Assembly: GCA_019264505.1 (NCBI GenBank)
Contig: JAHUZY010000330.1
Span: 1 to 8,121 of the forward strand
Direction: 5' to 3'
Length of the DNA stretch: 8,121 bases
Source: Phenylobacterium sp.
GTDB lineage: Bacteria; Pseudomonadota; Alphaproteobacteria; Caulobacterales; Caulobacteraceae
In this document: positions 1-5,901 of the stretch, piece after piece
How the letters are laid out: each line of letters opens with the position of its first letter
Position numbering within the stretch: position 1 is the first letter of the stretch
Position numbers and translations under genes: made by a program
Notes under the pieces: generated by a model
What the model was told of the DNA's origin: nothing
Databases searched by the model: none
Seen by the model: only the letters and a program-made list of their open reading frames with translations

Positions 1-616
1 GCCGGCTATAGGCCAGGTAGCCGATATTGGCGCCCAGGCGCAGGCCGACGCCGGCCCGGATCGGCGCCAGGATGATGTCGCTGGCCTTCTGGTAGTTCAC
101 GCCCAGCCCGCCCACGAGGTAGGCCGAACCCTCCACGCCGGGGAAGCGCTGATAGATGGCGTCCGGATAGTGCAGATTGTAGCAGAGGGTGAAGACCCGG
201 CTGGCGTTGGCGCCCAGGTCCCAGCCGATGGAGGGGCCCTGCCAGAAGACCTCCTGGGTCTGGCGGTTCTTCATATAGAGCAGGCCGCGACCGTAGCGGG
301 CGCCGATGCTGATGGCGGCTGAGCCCTCTTCGCCGGCGATGTAGCCGGTGGGGCTGCCGTTCTCGGCGAAGATGCGCTCGATGGCCCCGCCGGCGGCTTC
401 GGCCGTCACGCCGAGGAAGTCGGAGACGTCGCGGACAATCTCGTCGCGGGAATAGGTGGCGGCCTGCTGGGCCTCCGCCGGGAAGTTGGGGTCCTGCTCA
501 GGCAGGGGCGCCTCCTGGGACGCCCCCTGGGGGGCGGGCTGGGCCGTGGCGCAGCCGGCGAGGCCAGCCGTGCCGGCCGCCGCCAGTCCGCTTACGATCA
601 GCTTGCGACGGTCCAT
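1..616 (-). CDS. eipA: DUF1134 / EipA-family envelope protein, probable lipoprotein (3' end cut by window)
   Basis: I translated this from the minus strand; 205 codons are present and the frame is open to the window edge. Residues 1-22 form a signal sequence (MDRRKLIVSG...) ending in the lipobox LAGC, with Cys22 as the likely lipidated residue and Ala at +2. The RR near the N-terminus is only weakly Tat-like. A Pro/Gln/Glu-rich linker follows, then the DUF1134 core: YSRDEIVRDVSDFLGVTAE, a glycine-rich GARYGRGLLYMKN segment, VFWQGPSIGWDLGAN, and a last segment GVGLRLGANIGYLAYSR. Only a short tail should be missing. In Brucella, EipA is a small periplasmic beta-barrel protein needed for envelope stress resistance and activated directly by CtrA. 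AGGAG lies about 7 bases before the ATG. A CtrA-type box lies 65-79 bases upstream, which supports the same control here. The family call is firm; the exact role in this organism is inferred. Confidence 0.88.
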   Translation of the reverse strand, partial: MDRRKLIVSGLAAAGTAGLAGCATAQPAPQGASQEAPLPEQDPNFPAEAQQAATYSRDEIVRDVSDFLGVTAEAAGGAIERIFAENGSPTGYIAGEEGSAAISIGARYGRGLLYMKNRQTQEVFWQGPSIGWDLGANASRVFTLCYNLHYPDAIYQRFPGVEGSAYLVGGLGVNYQKASDIILAPIRAGVGLRLGANIGYLAYSR

Positions 617-680
617 GTCTGTTCTCCTGATGACGGTGGGATCGTCCCGTCTCTCGAAGGCATGAATGGGGCAGCTTGGC

Positions 681-695
681 TTAATGTCTGATTAA
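681..695 (-). promoter_or_regulatory. CtrA-type binding box upstream of eipA
   Basis: The sequence is TTAA-N7-TTAA, an exact match to the CtrA full-site consensus. It sits inside a slightly longer perfect inverted repeat, GCTTAAT-N5-ATTAAGC (679-697). It lies in the 98-bp gap between the stop of the PHP gene and the eipA start, 65 bases before the eipA ATG, so it could overlap a -35 region. CtrA activation of eipA is established in Brucella; binding here is inferred. The palindrome has no T-tract and is a poor terminator candidate. Nothing else convincing is seen between 617 and 714 apart from the eipA ribosome binding site. Confidence 0.7.
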
Positions 696-714
696 GCATG
701 TTGGGCTGCGGGCC

Positions 715-2229
715 TCAGGGCGTCGTGGCGCCAGGCGCAGCCAGATAGATCGGATTGGAGAGCGCCAGCAGCGCCCCATTGAGATCCCGCAGCTCCACCC
801 GCAGCCACCCCGTCCGACCCCGGCTGCGCCGGGTGAAGGCCACCGTCGCCTGTGGCCCCTCAGGCACGGGCAGGACCTCAACAGCGCCGCCCGGCTCGAC
901 CACATGAAGGCGGGCGGCTGGCGCGCCCTCAATCGTCGCTCGGAAGGTGATCGTCTGCCCGGCCGGCGCGGCGATCTGGCCGCCCATCACGGCGCGGACC
1001 TCCCCGGCGCGCGCCTCCAGGTCGAAGGCCGTCAGGCCAGGATGGGTGAGATCGATGAAGGCCCGGCCCGACCGCAGGCCGGCCATCAGGTCAGACTGGG
1101 AGAGACTGGCGGCCCAGATCACGGTGGCGGGCCGGCCCAGGGCTCCCACCGCTTCGACCGGCCGGTCAGGGTCGTGGCTGTCGCTGCCGGCGATGGCCGT
1201 GATCTGATGACCCTGATCCAGCAGGTCCTGCCAGAAGCCGATCCCGCTGAGCGGCGATTCGGCCCGGCCGCCGAAAGCCGCCATGGCCCCGCCGTTCAGC
1301 ACCTCGACGGCGTCGATCTTCGCGGCGTCGAAGTCGCCCCGCCAGCCACAGCCCATGCAGGCCTCGCCCGACGGCATGCGCGGGTGGTTGATGGAGACCA
1401 CGGCGCCGAGGCTGGCGGCCTGGTCGATCACGGCGTCGAGGTCTGTGGCGCCCGGCGACCCCAGGCGAAACTCCAGGGGGGCGGTCAGGCCGAACAGATT
1501 GGCGTGACCCTGGAAGGTGGTCAGCTCCCGGCCCGGGATCAGCAGGATGTCGTCGAAATAGGGCTGCAGCTCCCGCAGGCCCTGGGTGTGGGAGGCGGCG
1601 TTGTGTTCGGTGAGCGCGACGAAATCCAGGCCCCGCGCCGCTGCGGCCTCAACGACCTTGAACAGGGGACACGGGATGCGAGCCCCACGCCGGCTCTGGC
1701 AGGTTCCATCGCTGTGGCCGGAGTGGACGTGCAGATCCCCGCGCCACCAGCCCGGCCCTGCGGCCAGGGGCGCATCGGAGAAGCCTGTGAAGGGCGCATC
1801 CTGCGGCTCCAGCCAGATGTCGGCTGTGTATCGGGTGATCACTCCGGCCCGCAGGTTGGGCACGCCCAGGACCAGCGCCCAGCGGCCGGCCGGCAGTGGG
1901 CCTGGGAGATAGGACGGCGTCGCATCGGTCGACGCTATCGTGAACCGGTCACGGGCCCCGCCGCTCCAACCCCGGAAGCGCTCGGGGTCCCGCAGGCCGA
2001 GATCGATCGTCGTGCGGACCTCACCCCCGTCGTGACGGAAGACAACGATGAGCCGCCCTGTCCCCGAGGGTAGGGCGAAGGGCAGCTCCACATAGGTCTC
2101 GTGGTCGGCCCGGGTGAGCTGGCCCTCCAGGCGGATGTCGGCCGGGCGTTCAGGAATCGGCGCGGCCGCCGCAGCGCCGGCGAGCGCCAGGGCCACAAGA
2201 CACGCAAGCGCCGCCGCAAGTCGCACCAT
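715..2229 (-). CDS. Secreted PHP-domain metallohydrolase, CehA/McbA-like
   Basis: This is a 504-residue protein. Residues 1-23 are a Sec signal peptide (Ala/Leu-rich core, cleavage near the AAAA-PIPE junction), so the enzyme should act in the periplasm or outside. Residues 25-145 are an all-beta-looking N-terminal region. The PHP metal-binding motifs follow in order: GDLHVHSGHSDGT (His167, His169, Asp174), DFVALTEHN (202-210), PGRELTTFQGHANLFG (Glu235, His242), INHP (His282) and GSDSHD (Asp350, His352). These are the expected ligands for a two- or three-metal phosphoesterase or hydrolase centre, and the set looks intact. Residues 410-504 form a C-terminal beta region. CehA hydrolyses carbaryl and McbA is a related family member, but the natural substrate here cannot be read from sequence. 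The gene follows the chemoreceptor gene on the same strand with a strong hairpin in the 65-bp gap. GAGGGG precedes the ATG. Four cysteines (177, 187, 291, 294) sit in loops near the active site. Confidence 0.88.
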   Translation of the reverse strand: MVRLAAALACLVALALAGAAAAAPIPERPADIRLEGQLTRADHETYVELPFALPSGTGRLIVVFRHDGGEVRTTIDLGLRDPERFRGWSGGARDRFTIASTDATPSYLPGPLPAGRWALVLGVPNLRAGVITRYTADIWLEPQDAPFTGFSDAPLAAGPGWWRGDLHVHSGHSDGTCQSRRGARIPCPLFKVVEAAAARGLDFVALTEHNAASHTQGLRELQPYFDDILLIPGRELTTFQGHANLFGLTAPLEFRLGSPGATDLDAVIDQAASLGAVVSINHPRMPSGEACMGCGWRGDFDAAKIDAVEVLNGGAMAAFGGRAESPLSGIGFWQDLLDQGHQITAIAGSDSHDPDRPVEAVGALGRPATVIWAASLSQSDLMAGLRSGRAFIDLTHPGLTAFDLEARAGEVRAVMGGQIAAPAGQTITFRATIEGAPAARLHVVEPGGAVEVLPVPEGPQATVAFTRRSRGRTGWLRVELRDLNGALLALSNPIYLAAPGATTP

Positions 2230-2245
2230 TTTCGCCCCTCGCCCA

Positions 2246-2268
2246 TCGGGCTCTCCGGGAGAGCCCGA
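2246..2268 (-). terminator. Strong hairpin between the chemoreceptor and PHP genes
   Basis: A perfect 10-bp stem (TCGGGCTCTC with GAGAGCCCGA) encloses a 3-base loop. It lies 26 bases past the chemoreceptor stop and 16 bases before the PHP-gene ATG. No T-run follows, so it may be an intrinsic terminator of the U-poor kind, an mRNA 3'-end stabiliser, or a structure that limits translation of the next gene, because its foot almost touches the GAGGGG ribosome binding site. The stem is certain; the function is inferred. Confidence 0.5.
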
Positions 2269-2271
2269 CCT

Positions 2272-2284
2272 ATCCTGGCAGGAT
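2272..2284. repeat. Short palindrome ATCCTG-G-CAGGAT
   Basis: This is a perfect 6-bp inverted repeat with a one-base centre, immediately after the chemoreceptor stop codon and 3 bases from the larger hairpin at 2246-2268. Together they make two adjacent dyads in a 65-bp gap. It could add to termination or be chance; no protein-binding consensus is recognised. Confidence 0.3.
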
Positions 2285-2294
2285 CGAGGCGGTC

Positions 2295-3797
2295 TTAGAA
2301 CTCTTCCCAGGTGTCGTCCTGGGCCTGGGGCGCCATCTTCAGGGCCGCGGACCCTTGAGTCTGGTAGCGGGCCTGCGGGCGTTGCGTGCGGGGCGGCTGG
2401 GCGGTCGGACGCCGGGCGGGCGCGCTGCGGGTCTCGGCGCCGGCCACCCTGAAGCGGCTGATCAGGCGGGTGAGTTCGCCGGCGTCCTGGGCCAGGGCCT
2501 GGCTGGCGGCGGTCGACTGTTCGACCATGGCGGCGTTCTGCTGGGTCATCTGGTCCATCTGATTGACCGCCGTATTGACCTCCTGCAGGCCGGTGGCCTG
2601 CTCCTGGGCGCTGGCGGCGATCTCGGAAACCAGGCCCGTGATGCGGCTCACCTGGCTGACGATTCGCTGGAGCGCATCGCCGGTCTTGCCGACCAGGCCG
2701 ACCCCTTGGGCCACCTGTTCGGTGGAGGCGCTGATCAGGGCCTTGATCTCCTTGGCGGCCTCGGCCGAGCGCTGGGCCAGAGCCCGGACTTCGGAGGCGA
2801 CCACGGCGAAGCCACGGCCGGCGTCCCCGGCCCGGGCGGCCTCGACCCCGGCGTTGAGGGCCAGAAGGTTGGTCTGGAAGGCGATCTCGTCGATCACCCC
2901 GATGATCTGACTGATCTGGGAGGAGGATTGCTCGATCTGGCCCATGGCGGCGACCGCCTCGCCCACCACCTGGCCCGAAGCTTCCGCGTCAGTGCGGGCG
3001 GCGCCGACCACGTCGCGGGCCTCCTTGGCGCCCTCGGCGGTGCGTTTGACCGTGGCGGTGAGCTCATCGAGCGCCGCTGCGGTCTCTTCAAGGCTCGCCG
3101 CCTGCTGCTCGGTGCGGCGCGAGAGGTCATCAGCCGCCTGGGCGATCTCTGAGGTGGCGCCGTCAATGCTGCTGGTCGCGCCGATGATGGCGCCCATGGC
3201 GTCGGCCAGACTGGTGATGGCGGCGTTGAAATCGGTCTGAAGCCGGGCGTATTCGCTGGGGAAGTCACCATCGATGCGCGCCATGAGATCGCCGGCCGCG
3301 ACCGCCGAGAGGCCGGCCCCGATCGCGGCCATGGCCTGCTCCTGACGGGCATGGGCCACCTGCTGTTCCTGCAGCCGGCGCTTGCGGTCCATTTCAATCT
3401 CGGTGACGTCGGTGGCGAACTTGACCACCTTCACGGGCTTCCCGTCCGCATCGAGGATCGGATTGTGGGTCGCCTGAATCCAGACCTCGCGGCCGCCCTT
3501 GCCGAGGCGCAGATACTTGCTGGACAGGAATTCGCCGCGGTTCAAGGTGGCCCAGAATTCCTTGTAGTCAGGCTTTGATACTTCGTCGGGCTGCACGAAC
3601 AGGCGGTGATGGCGACCGACAATTTCTTCGGAAGTATAGCCCAAGGCGTCGAGGAAATTCTGGTTGGCCTTCAGAATTGTTCCGTCCAGATCGAATTCGA
3701 TGACCGCCTGCGATCGATTGAACGCCGCGATCATTCCCTCAGCCTCAATCAGCTGCTGGTCTTTGACAGCCTGTTTCGATTTCGAGTTCTTGAACAT
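2295..3797 (-). CDS. Soluble PAS-containing methyl-accepting chemotaxis protein
   Basis: This is a 500-residue chemoreceptor without a signal peptide or membrane segment, so it should be cytosolic. Residues 22-135 are one PAS domain with its C-terminal PAC motif ([13 protein letters not shown], then [11 protein letters not shown]), of the type seen in Aer/BdlA-like receptors that sense redox state or internal ligands. Residues about 155-205 resemble a HAMP helix pair ([14 protein letters not shown]). Residues 210-450 are the MCP signalling coiled coil, with the hairpin tip [23 protein letters not shown] (302-324) and candidate methylation helices around [13 protein letters not shown] (235-247) and [12 protein letters not shown] (396-407). 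A Pro/Arg-rich tail (455-490) ends in DDTWEEF, similar in position and aromatic pattern to the NWETF tether for CheR/CheB. GAGGA precedes the ATG at a good distance. No chemotaxis operon adjoins it. The ligand (oxygen, heme or flavin state) is unknown. Confidence 0.93.
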   Translation of the reverse strand: MFKNSKSKQAVKDQQLIEAEGMIAAFNRSQAVIEFDLDGTILKANQNFLDALGYTSEEIVGRHHRLFVQPDEVSKPDYKEFWATLNRGEFLSSKYLRLGKGGREVWIQATHNPILDADGKPVKVVKFATDVTEIEMDRKRRLQEQQVAHARQEQAMAAIGAGLSAVAAGDLMARIDGDFPSEYARLQTDFNAAITSLADAMGAIIGATSSIDGATSEIAQAADDLSRRTEQQAASLEETAAALDELTATVKRTAEGAKEARDVVGAARTDAEASGQVVGEAVAAMGQIEQSSSQISQIIGVIDEIAFQTNLLALNAGVEAARAGDAGRGFAVVASEVRALAQRSAEAAKEIKALISASTEQVAQGVGLVGKTGDALQRIVSQVSRITGLVSEIAASAQEQATGLQEVNTAVNQMDQMTQQNAAMVEQSTAASQALAQDAGELTRLISRFRVAGAETRSAPARRPTAQPPRTQRPQARYQTQGSAALKMAPQAQDDTWEEF

Positions 3798-3812
3798 TCT
3801 TCCTCAGCACCG

Positions 3813-3855
3813 CTTGCTTTTGTCTGACCTGGCCTCACAGACGTCGCCAAGCAAG
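3813..3855 (-). other. Possible 5'-leader stem in front of the chemoreceptor gene
   Basis: Two nested inverted repeats can pair: outer arms CTTGCTT (3813-3819) with AAGCAAG (3849-3855), and inner arms GTCTG (3822-3826) with CAGAC (3838-3842). The structure ends 15 bases before the chemoreceptor ATG, next to its ribosome binding site. Whether it is transcribed depends on where the promoter lies, and the internal loop is asymmetric. Confidence 0.25.
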
Positions 3856-3877
3856 ACCGTGGGTATTCCAGATCGAA

Positions 3878-3892
3878 TTAACAGGTCTTTAC
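3878..3892 (-). promoter_or_regulatory. Near-consensus CtrA-type box upstream of the chemoreceptor gene
   Basis: On the plus strand this reads TTAAC-N6-TTAC, that is TTAA-N7-TTAC, matching seven of the eight defining CtrA positions. It lies 81 bases before the chemoreceptor ATG, about the same distance as the perfect box before eipA. Some Caulobacter chemoreceptor genes are under CtrA control, but one mismatch in an AT-richer gap makes chance plausible. Confidence 0.35.
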
Positions 3893-3895
3893 CGA

Positions 3896-3926
3896 TCTAT
3901 ATTCCCAAGGTTGATGCCGATTTCAA
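3896..3926 (-). promoter_or_regulatory. Weak promoter candidate for the chemoreceptor gene
   Basis: On the minus strand TTGAAA (3926-3921) resembles a -35 element and TATAGA (3901-3896) a -10 element, but the 19-base spacing is longer than usual. It would place the CtrA-like box at 3878-3892 just downstream, where binding would repress rather than activate. Low confidence. Confidence 0.2.
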
Positions 3927-3978
3927 CGCTACCCTAGGATGTTTTTTCCGGCGGTTATTCATGATTTGACCCATCGCA

Positions 3979-3996
3979 ACTGGCCAATCGGCCAGT
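3979..3996. repeat. Inverted repeat ACTGGCC-AATC-GGCCAGT
   Basis: This is a perfect 7-bp inverted repeat with a 4-base centre in the divergent gap between the chemoreceptor gene (minus) and the EAL-like gene (plus). There is no T-tract, so an operator is more likely than a terminator. Its core TGGCC-N4-GGCCA recurs at 7626-7639 in another divergent gap. Confidence 0.4.
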
Positions 3997-4013
3997 AAAT
4001 CTGAGGAAAACCT

Positions 4014-4034
4014 ACTCAATTTGCGTAATTGAGT
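4014..4034. repeat. AT-rich inverted repeat, candidate operator for the EAL-like gene
   Basis: Perfect 8-bp arms ACTCAATT and AATTGAGT are separated by TGCGT. An AT-rich perfect dyad of this length stands out in a GC-rich genome and lies about 100 bases before the chosen start of the downstream gene. The outer arms ACTCAA...TTGAGT recur at 7573-7600. The binding protein is unknown. Confidence 0.45.
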
Positions 4035-4123
4035 TCTGTCTCAGTCAGCGGCGGCCCTCTCTCGGGCTCACCCTTCGCGCTAACGGCCCCTTCACCGCGC
4101 TCTGTCAGGCTGTCGGCCTTGAT

Positions 4124-4128
4124 AGGAG
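4124..4128 (+). promoter_or_regulatory. Ribosome binding site that sets the start at GTG 4137
   Basis: AGGAG lies 8 bases before GTG at 4137 and 5 bases before an adjacent in-frame TTG at 4134. The open frame extends back to a TTG at 4029, but that codon lies inside the palindrome at 4014-4034 and has no ribosome binding site. The remaining gap between 3798 and 4136 holds only the sites listed separately. Confidence 0.6.
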
Positions 4129-4136
4129 TAGCGTTG

Positions 4137-5381
4137 GTGTCGGCCCTGGCCTGTTTGCGTGTGGTGGTGCGGTGCGACCAGACCGAGCACTCGGAAGAGG
4201 TGCTGGGACAACTGGTGGCCAAGTTCACCACCGCCTTCCTCGAGGTGCGCTGGTCGTGGCCACGCAAGTTCTCCGCGATCAACCCCTACGCCTTTCTGCT
4301 GAACGATCCCCAGGCCGCCGAACTGGATATCGCCGAGCTGGGTCGGCTGTCGGCCGAGCTGCACGCCCATCTGTTCGGAGATGGCGAGACCGGCGGCGCC
4401 GACGTGACCGTTCTGCTATTCGAGGGCGACGATCCGGCGATGGCGGAGTTCGCCGAGCTGAGCGAGGCGCGTCTGACCCTGGCCATGACCGACGCGAGCG
4501 CCGCACCGCAAGGCGGCCGACTGAGCCGCATCACACCGGACGGGCGACGGCTGAGATTGCCCCCCGTGGCGGGGCGCCCCGATGGAGACGAGGCCGAGGC
4601 GCCGCCAAGCGGCACGCCGCCCGCCCAGCCGCGGGAGCCCAATATCGAGGCCGTACAGGGGGTCTATTACAGCGCCCGGCAGATCTTCATCGCCGACGTG
4701 GTGGCCAGCACGCCCGCCGAGGCCCGCACCCATTTCAGCCTTGTGGACGGAGATGACCACCTGCCGGCCAATCCTGCGGCCTTTGACGCCGACTGCGTGG
4801 TGGCCGCCTTCCAGTTTCTCGCCGAGAGCCCCTCGGACGCCCCGCTCTATCTGCCGATCTCCTTCTCCACCCTGCTGCGGCCGTCGCGGCGGGCGGCTTA
4901 TCTGGACCTGCTGGCCATCCTGCCGGTATCGGAGCGGAGACGACTGGCCGCGGCGGTCTATGACGTTCCCCGCGCGCCCTCTTTCCAGGCCTTGAAGCAG
5001 CTGCGCGACGCGCTCGACGCCCAGTTCAGCGCCATCGACCTGCGTACGCATGATCCGGGCTTCGAGATCGAACAGCTGACCGCCGAGGCCGTGACCAGCG
5101 TGACCCTGGTCCTGCCCCAGGCCGAACCCGAGCGGCGGCTGATCGTGCTGCGGCGCTTCATCGCCCGGATCGAGGCCTATAAACGGCGCAGGATCTGGCC
5201 AGGCGTCACCAATATCCGCACCCGTCGGGAACTGGACGTGGCCCTGGAGGCGAAGGTTCCCTTCCTGACGGGGCCCGGCATCTGTCGTCCCCAGATCAGA
5301 CCCCTGGGGGGGCGGCCCTGGCCGATCGAACAGTTGCCGGTCCCCTCGGCCCTGGTCAGCCCCCGGCCGCAGATCGCCTGA
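4137..5381 (+). CDS. Unrecognised protein with a degenerate EAL-like C-terminal domain
   Basis: This predicts 414 residues from GTG at 4137. There is no signal peptide or membrane span. Residues 1-112 look alpha/beta (LRVVVRCDQTEHSEEVLGQL... TVLLFEGDD) and match no family I can name. Residues 113-170 are a Pro/Gly/Arg-rich linker. Residues about 173-385 follow the pattern of an EAL phosphodiesterase: an opening YYSARQIFIADVVA where the catalytic EAL strand would lie, LYLPISFSTLL in place of the 'vNlS' strand, AVTSVTLVLP, then GVTNIRTRRELDVALEAKVPFLTGPGICRP, which aligns by eye with the terminal 'EGVET...L...G...GY.FsrP' segment. The EAL motif, the DDFG-type metal-binding acids and the EGVE glutamate are absent, so cyclic-di-GMP hydrolysis is unlikely; a binding or scaffold role is possible. 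Its stop codon sits 3 bases from that of the convergent Host_attach gene. The gene call is strong; the fold assignment is inference. Confidence 0.6.
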   Translation: MSALACLRVVVRCDQTEHSEEVLGQLVAKFTTAFLEVRWSWPRKFSAINPYAFLLNDPQAAELDIAELGRLSAELHAHLFGDGETGGADVTVLLFEGDDPAMAEFAELSEARLTLAMTDASAAPQGGRLSRITPDGRRLRLPPVAGRPDGDEAEAPPSGTPPAQPREPNIEAVQGVYYSARQIFIADVVASTPAEARTHFSLVDGDDHLPANPAAFDADCVVAAFQFLAESPSDAPLYLPISFSTLLRPSRRAAYLDLLAILPVSERRRLAAAVYDVPRAPSFQALKQLRDALDAQFSAIDLRTHDPGFEIEQLTAEAVTSVTLVLPQAEPERRLIVLRRFIARIEAYKRRRIWPGVTNIRTRRELDVALEAKVPFLTGPGICRPQIRPLGGRPWPIEQLPVPSALVSPRPQIA

Positions 5382-5390
5382 GGCTCAGGC
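5376..5390. repeat. Palindrome spanning two convergent stop codons
   Basis: GCCTGAG-G-CTCAGGC is a perfect 7-bp dyad with a one-base centre. It contains the TGA of the EAL-like gene on the plus strand and the TGA of the Host_attach gene on the minus strand, which are 3 bases apart. As RNA it could form a 5-bp stem with a 5-base loop in both directions, so it might act as a small shared 3'-end signal, though there is no T-run. Confidence 0.4.
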
Positions 5391-5834
5391 CTTGGCGCGG
5401 ACCTTGCGCAGACGGCCGCGGATGTCGTCGGCGGTCTCGCGCACGCACTCGTGGGGATCAGATCCTTCCAGCAGGGCGTGGGCCGCCTTGGGCAGGGCCT
5501 GGCGCAGAACCCCAAGCGCGCGGGGCGGCGCCATGATCACCAGAGCCTGGAACAGGCCCCGGCGGGCGGGATCGGCCAGGCTCTCAGCGACCCGCTCCAG
5601 AAACCGGTCCTCGGCCTCCTCATGCGGCGCTCGCTCGCCGGCGCCATGCTGACCGTGGCCGGCGCGGTCATGGACCGTGGCGCCGTGGGCGGCGGCCTTG
5701 GGGTAGTCTCCGCCGGTCCGGCCCAGGTGGCGGTCCTCGATCTCGCGCACATCGCCGGCGCGCTGGCGCTCTTCGAAAAGTCGCGCCTGATCGCCATCGG
5801 CCACCAGGATCCAGGTGGTTCCCGTCACGTCCAT
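5385..5834 (-). CDS. Host_attach-family protein (eRF1-like fold)
   Basis: This predicts 149 residues. The opening TTWILVADGDQARLFEERQ matches the start of the family annotated as 'protein required for attachment to host cells', related to bacterial eRF1-domain proteins. A polar, His-rich middle (residues about 45-85) is followed by FLERVAESLADPARRGLFQALVIMAPPRALGVLRQALP, the family's conserved second half. The family name comes from an old Agrobacterium phenotype; the biochemical role is unknown, and these genes often sit beside stress-protein genes. I chose the ATG at 5834 because GGAGG (5843-5847) lies 8 bases before it. ATGs at 5840 and 5861 are in frame, but the first is too close to that site and the second lies upstream of it. 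It is divergent from the universal stress gene with a Crp/Fnr-like box between them. Confidence 0.85.
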   Translation of the reverse strand: MDVTGTTWILVADGDQARLFEERQRAGDVREIEDRHLGRTGGDYPKAAAHGATVHDRAGHGQHGAGERAPHEEAEDRFLERVAESLADPARRGLFQALVIMAPPRALGVLRQALPKAAHALLEGSDPHECVRETADDIRGRLRKVRAKA

Positions 5835-5887
5835 GGTCATGTCCTCCAGTTTCGGCGGCATTCACGCCCGCCGCCGACCGCCGCGCC

Positions 5888-5901
5888 GTGACACAGATCA
5901 A
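5888..5901. promoter_or_regulatory. Crp/Fnr-family (FixK-like) site between Host_attach and USP genes
   Basis: On the minus strand this reads TTGAT-CTGT-GTCAC, equivalent to the core TTGA-N6-TCAC, one base short of the Fnr/FixK core TTGA-N6-TCAA. The GTGA half on the plus strand is Crp-like, so the site is a hybrid. It lies in the 193-bp divergent gap. If centred at -41.5 it would start the minus transcript near 5853, just before the Host_attach ribosome binding site. A 13-of-14 identical site occurs at 7611-7624. The rest of the gap (5835-6027) shows no other convincing element. Confidence 0.5.

Noticed and set aside
904..2073. A 389-codon open frame on the plus strand, opposite the PHP hydrolase gene
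   Set aside because: It is the complement of a gene with intact PHP motifs and a signal peptide. It has no recognisable domain, and its Arg/Gly/Pro-rich make-up is typical of antisense frames in GC-rich DNA.
2200..2229. Lipobox at Cys10 of the PHP hydrolase
   Set aside because: The cysteine is too near the N-terminus, the residue at -3 is Ala rather than Leu, and the normal Sec cleavage region follows later.
2355..3152. A 265-codon plus-strand frame opposite the chemoreceptor gene
   Set aside because: Its Leu/Gly/Asp-rich repeats mirror the heptad codons of the coiled coil on the other strand; there is no ribosome binding site or family match.
3911..3926. TTGA...TCAA dyad as an Fnr/FixK site upstream of the chemoreceptor
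   Set aside because: The half-sites are 8 bases apart instead of 6, which these regulators do not usually tolerate.
4029..4136. Longer N-terminus of the EAL-like gene from TTG at 4029
   Set aside because: The TTG lies inside an 8-bp palindrome and has no ribosome binding site, while AGGAG sits correctly before 4134/4137.
4172..5051. Frames of 194 codons (plus) and 211 codons (minus) overlapping the EAL-like gene
   Set aside because: The plus-strand frame is extremely Arg-rich, as expected for an out-of-frame reading, and the minus-strand one has no domain pattern. The frame from 4137 has the best codon bias and a ribosome binding site.
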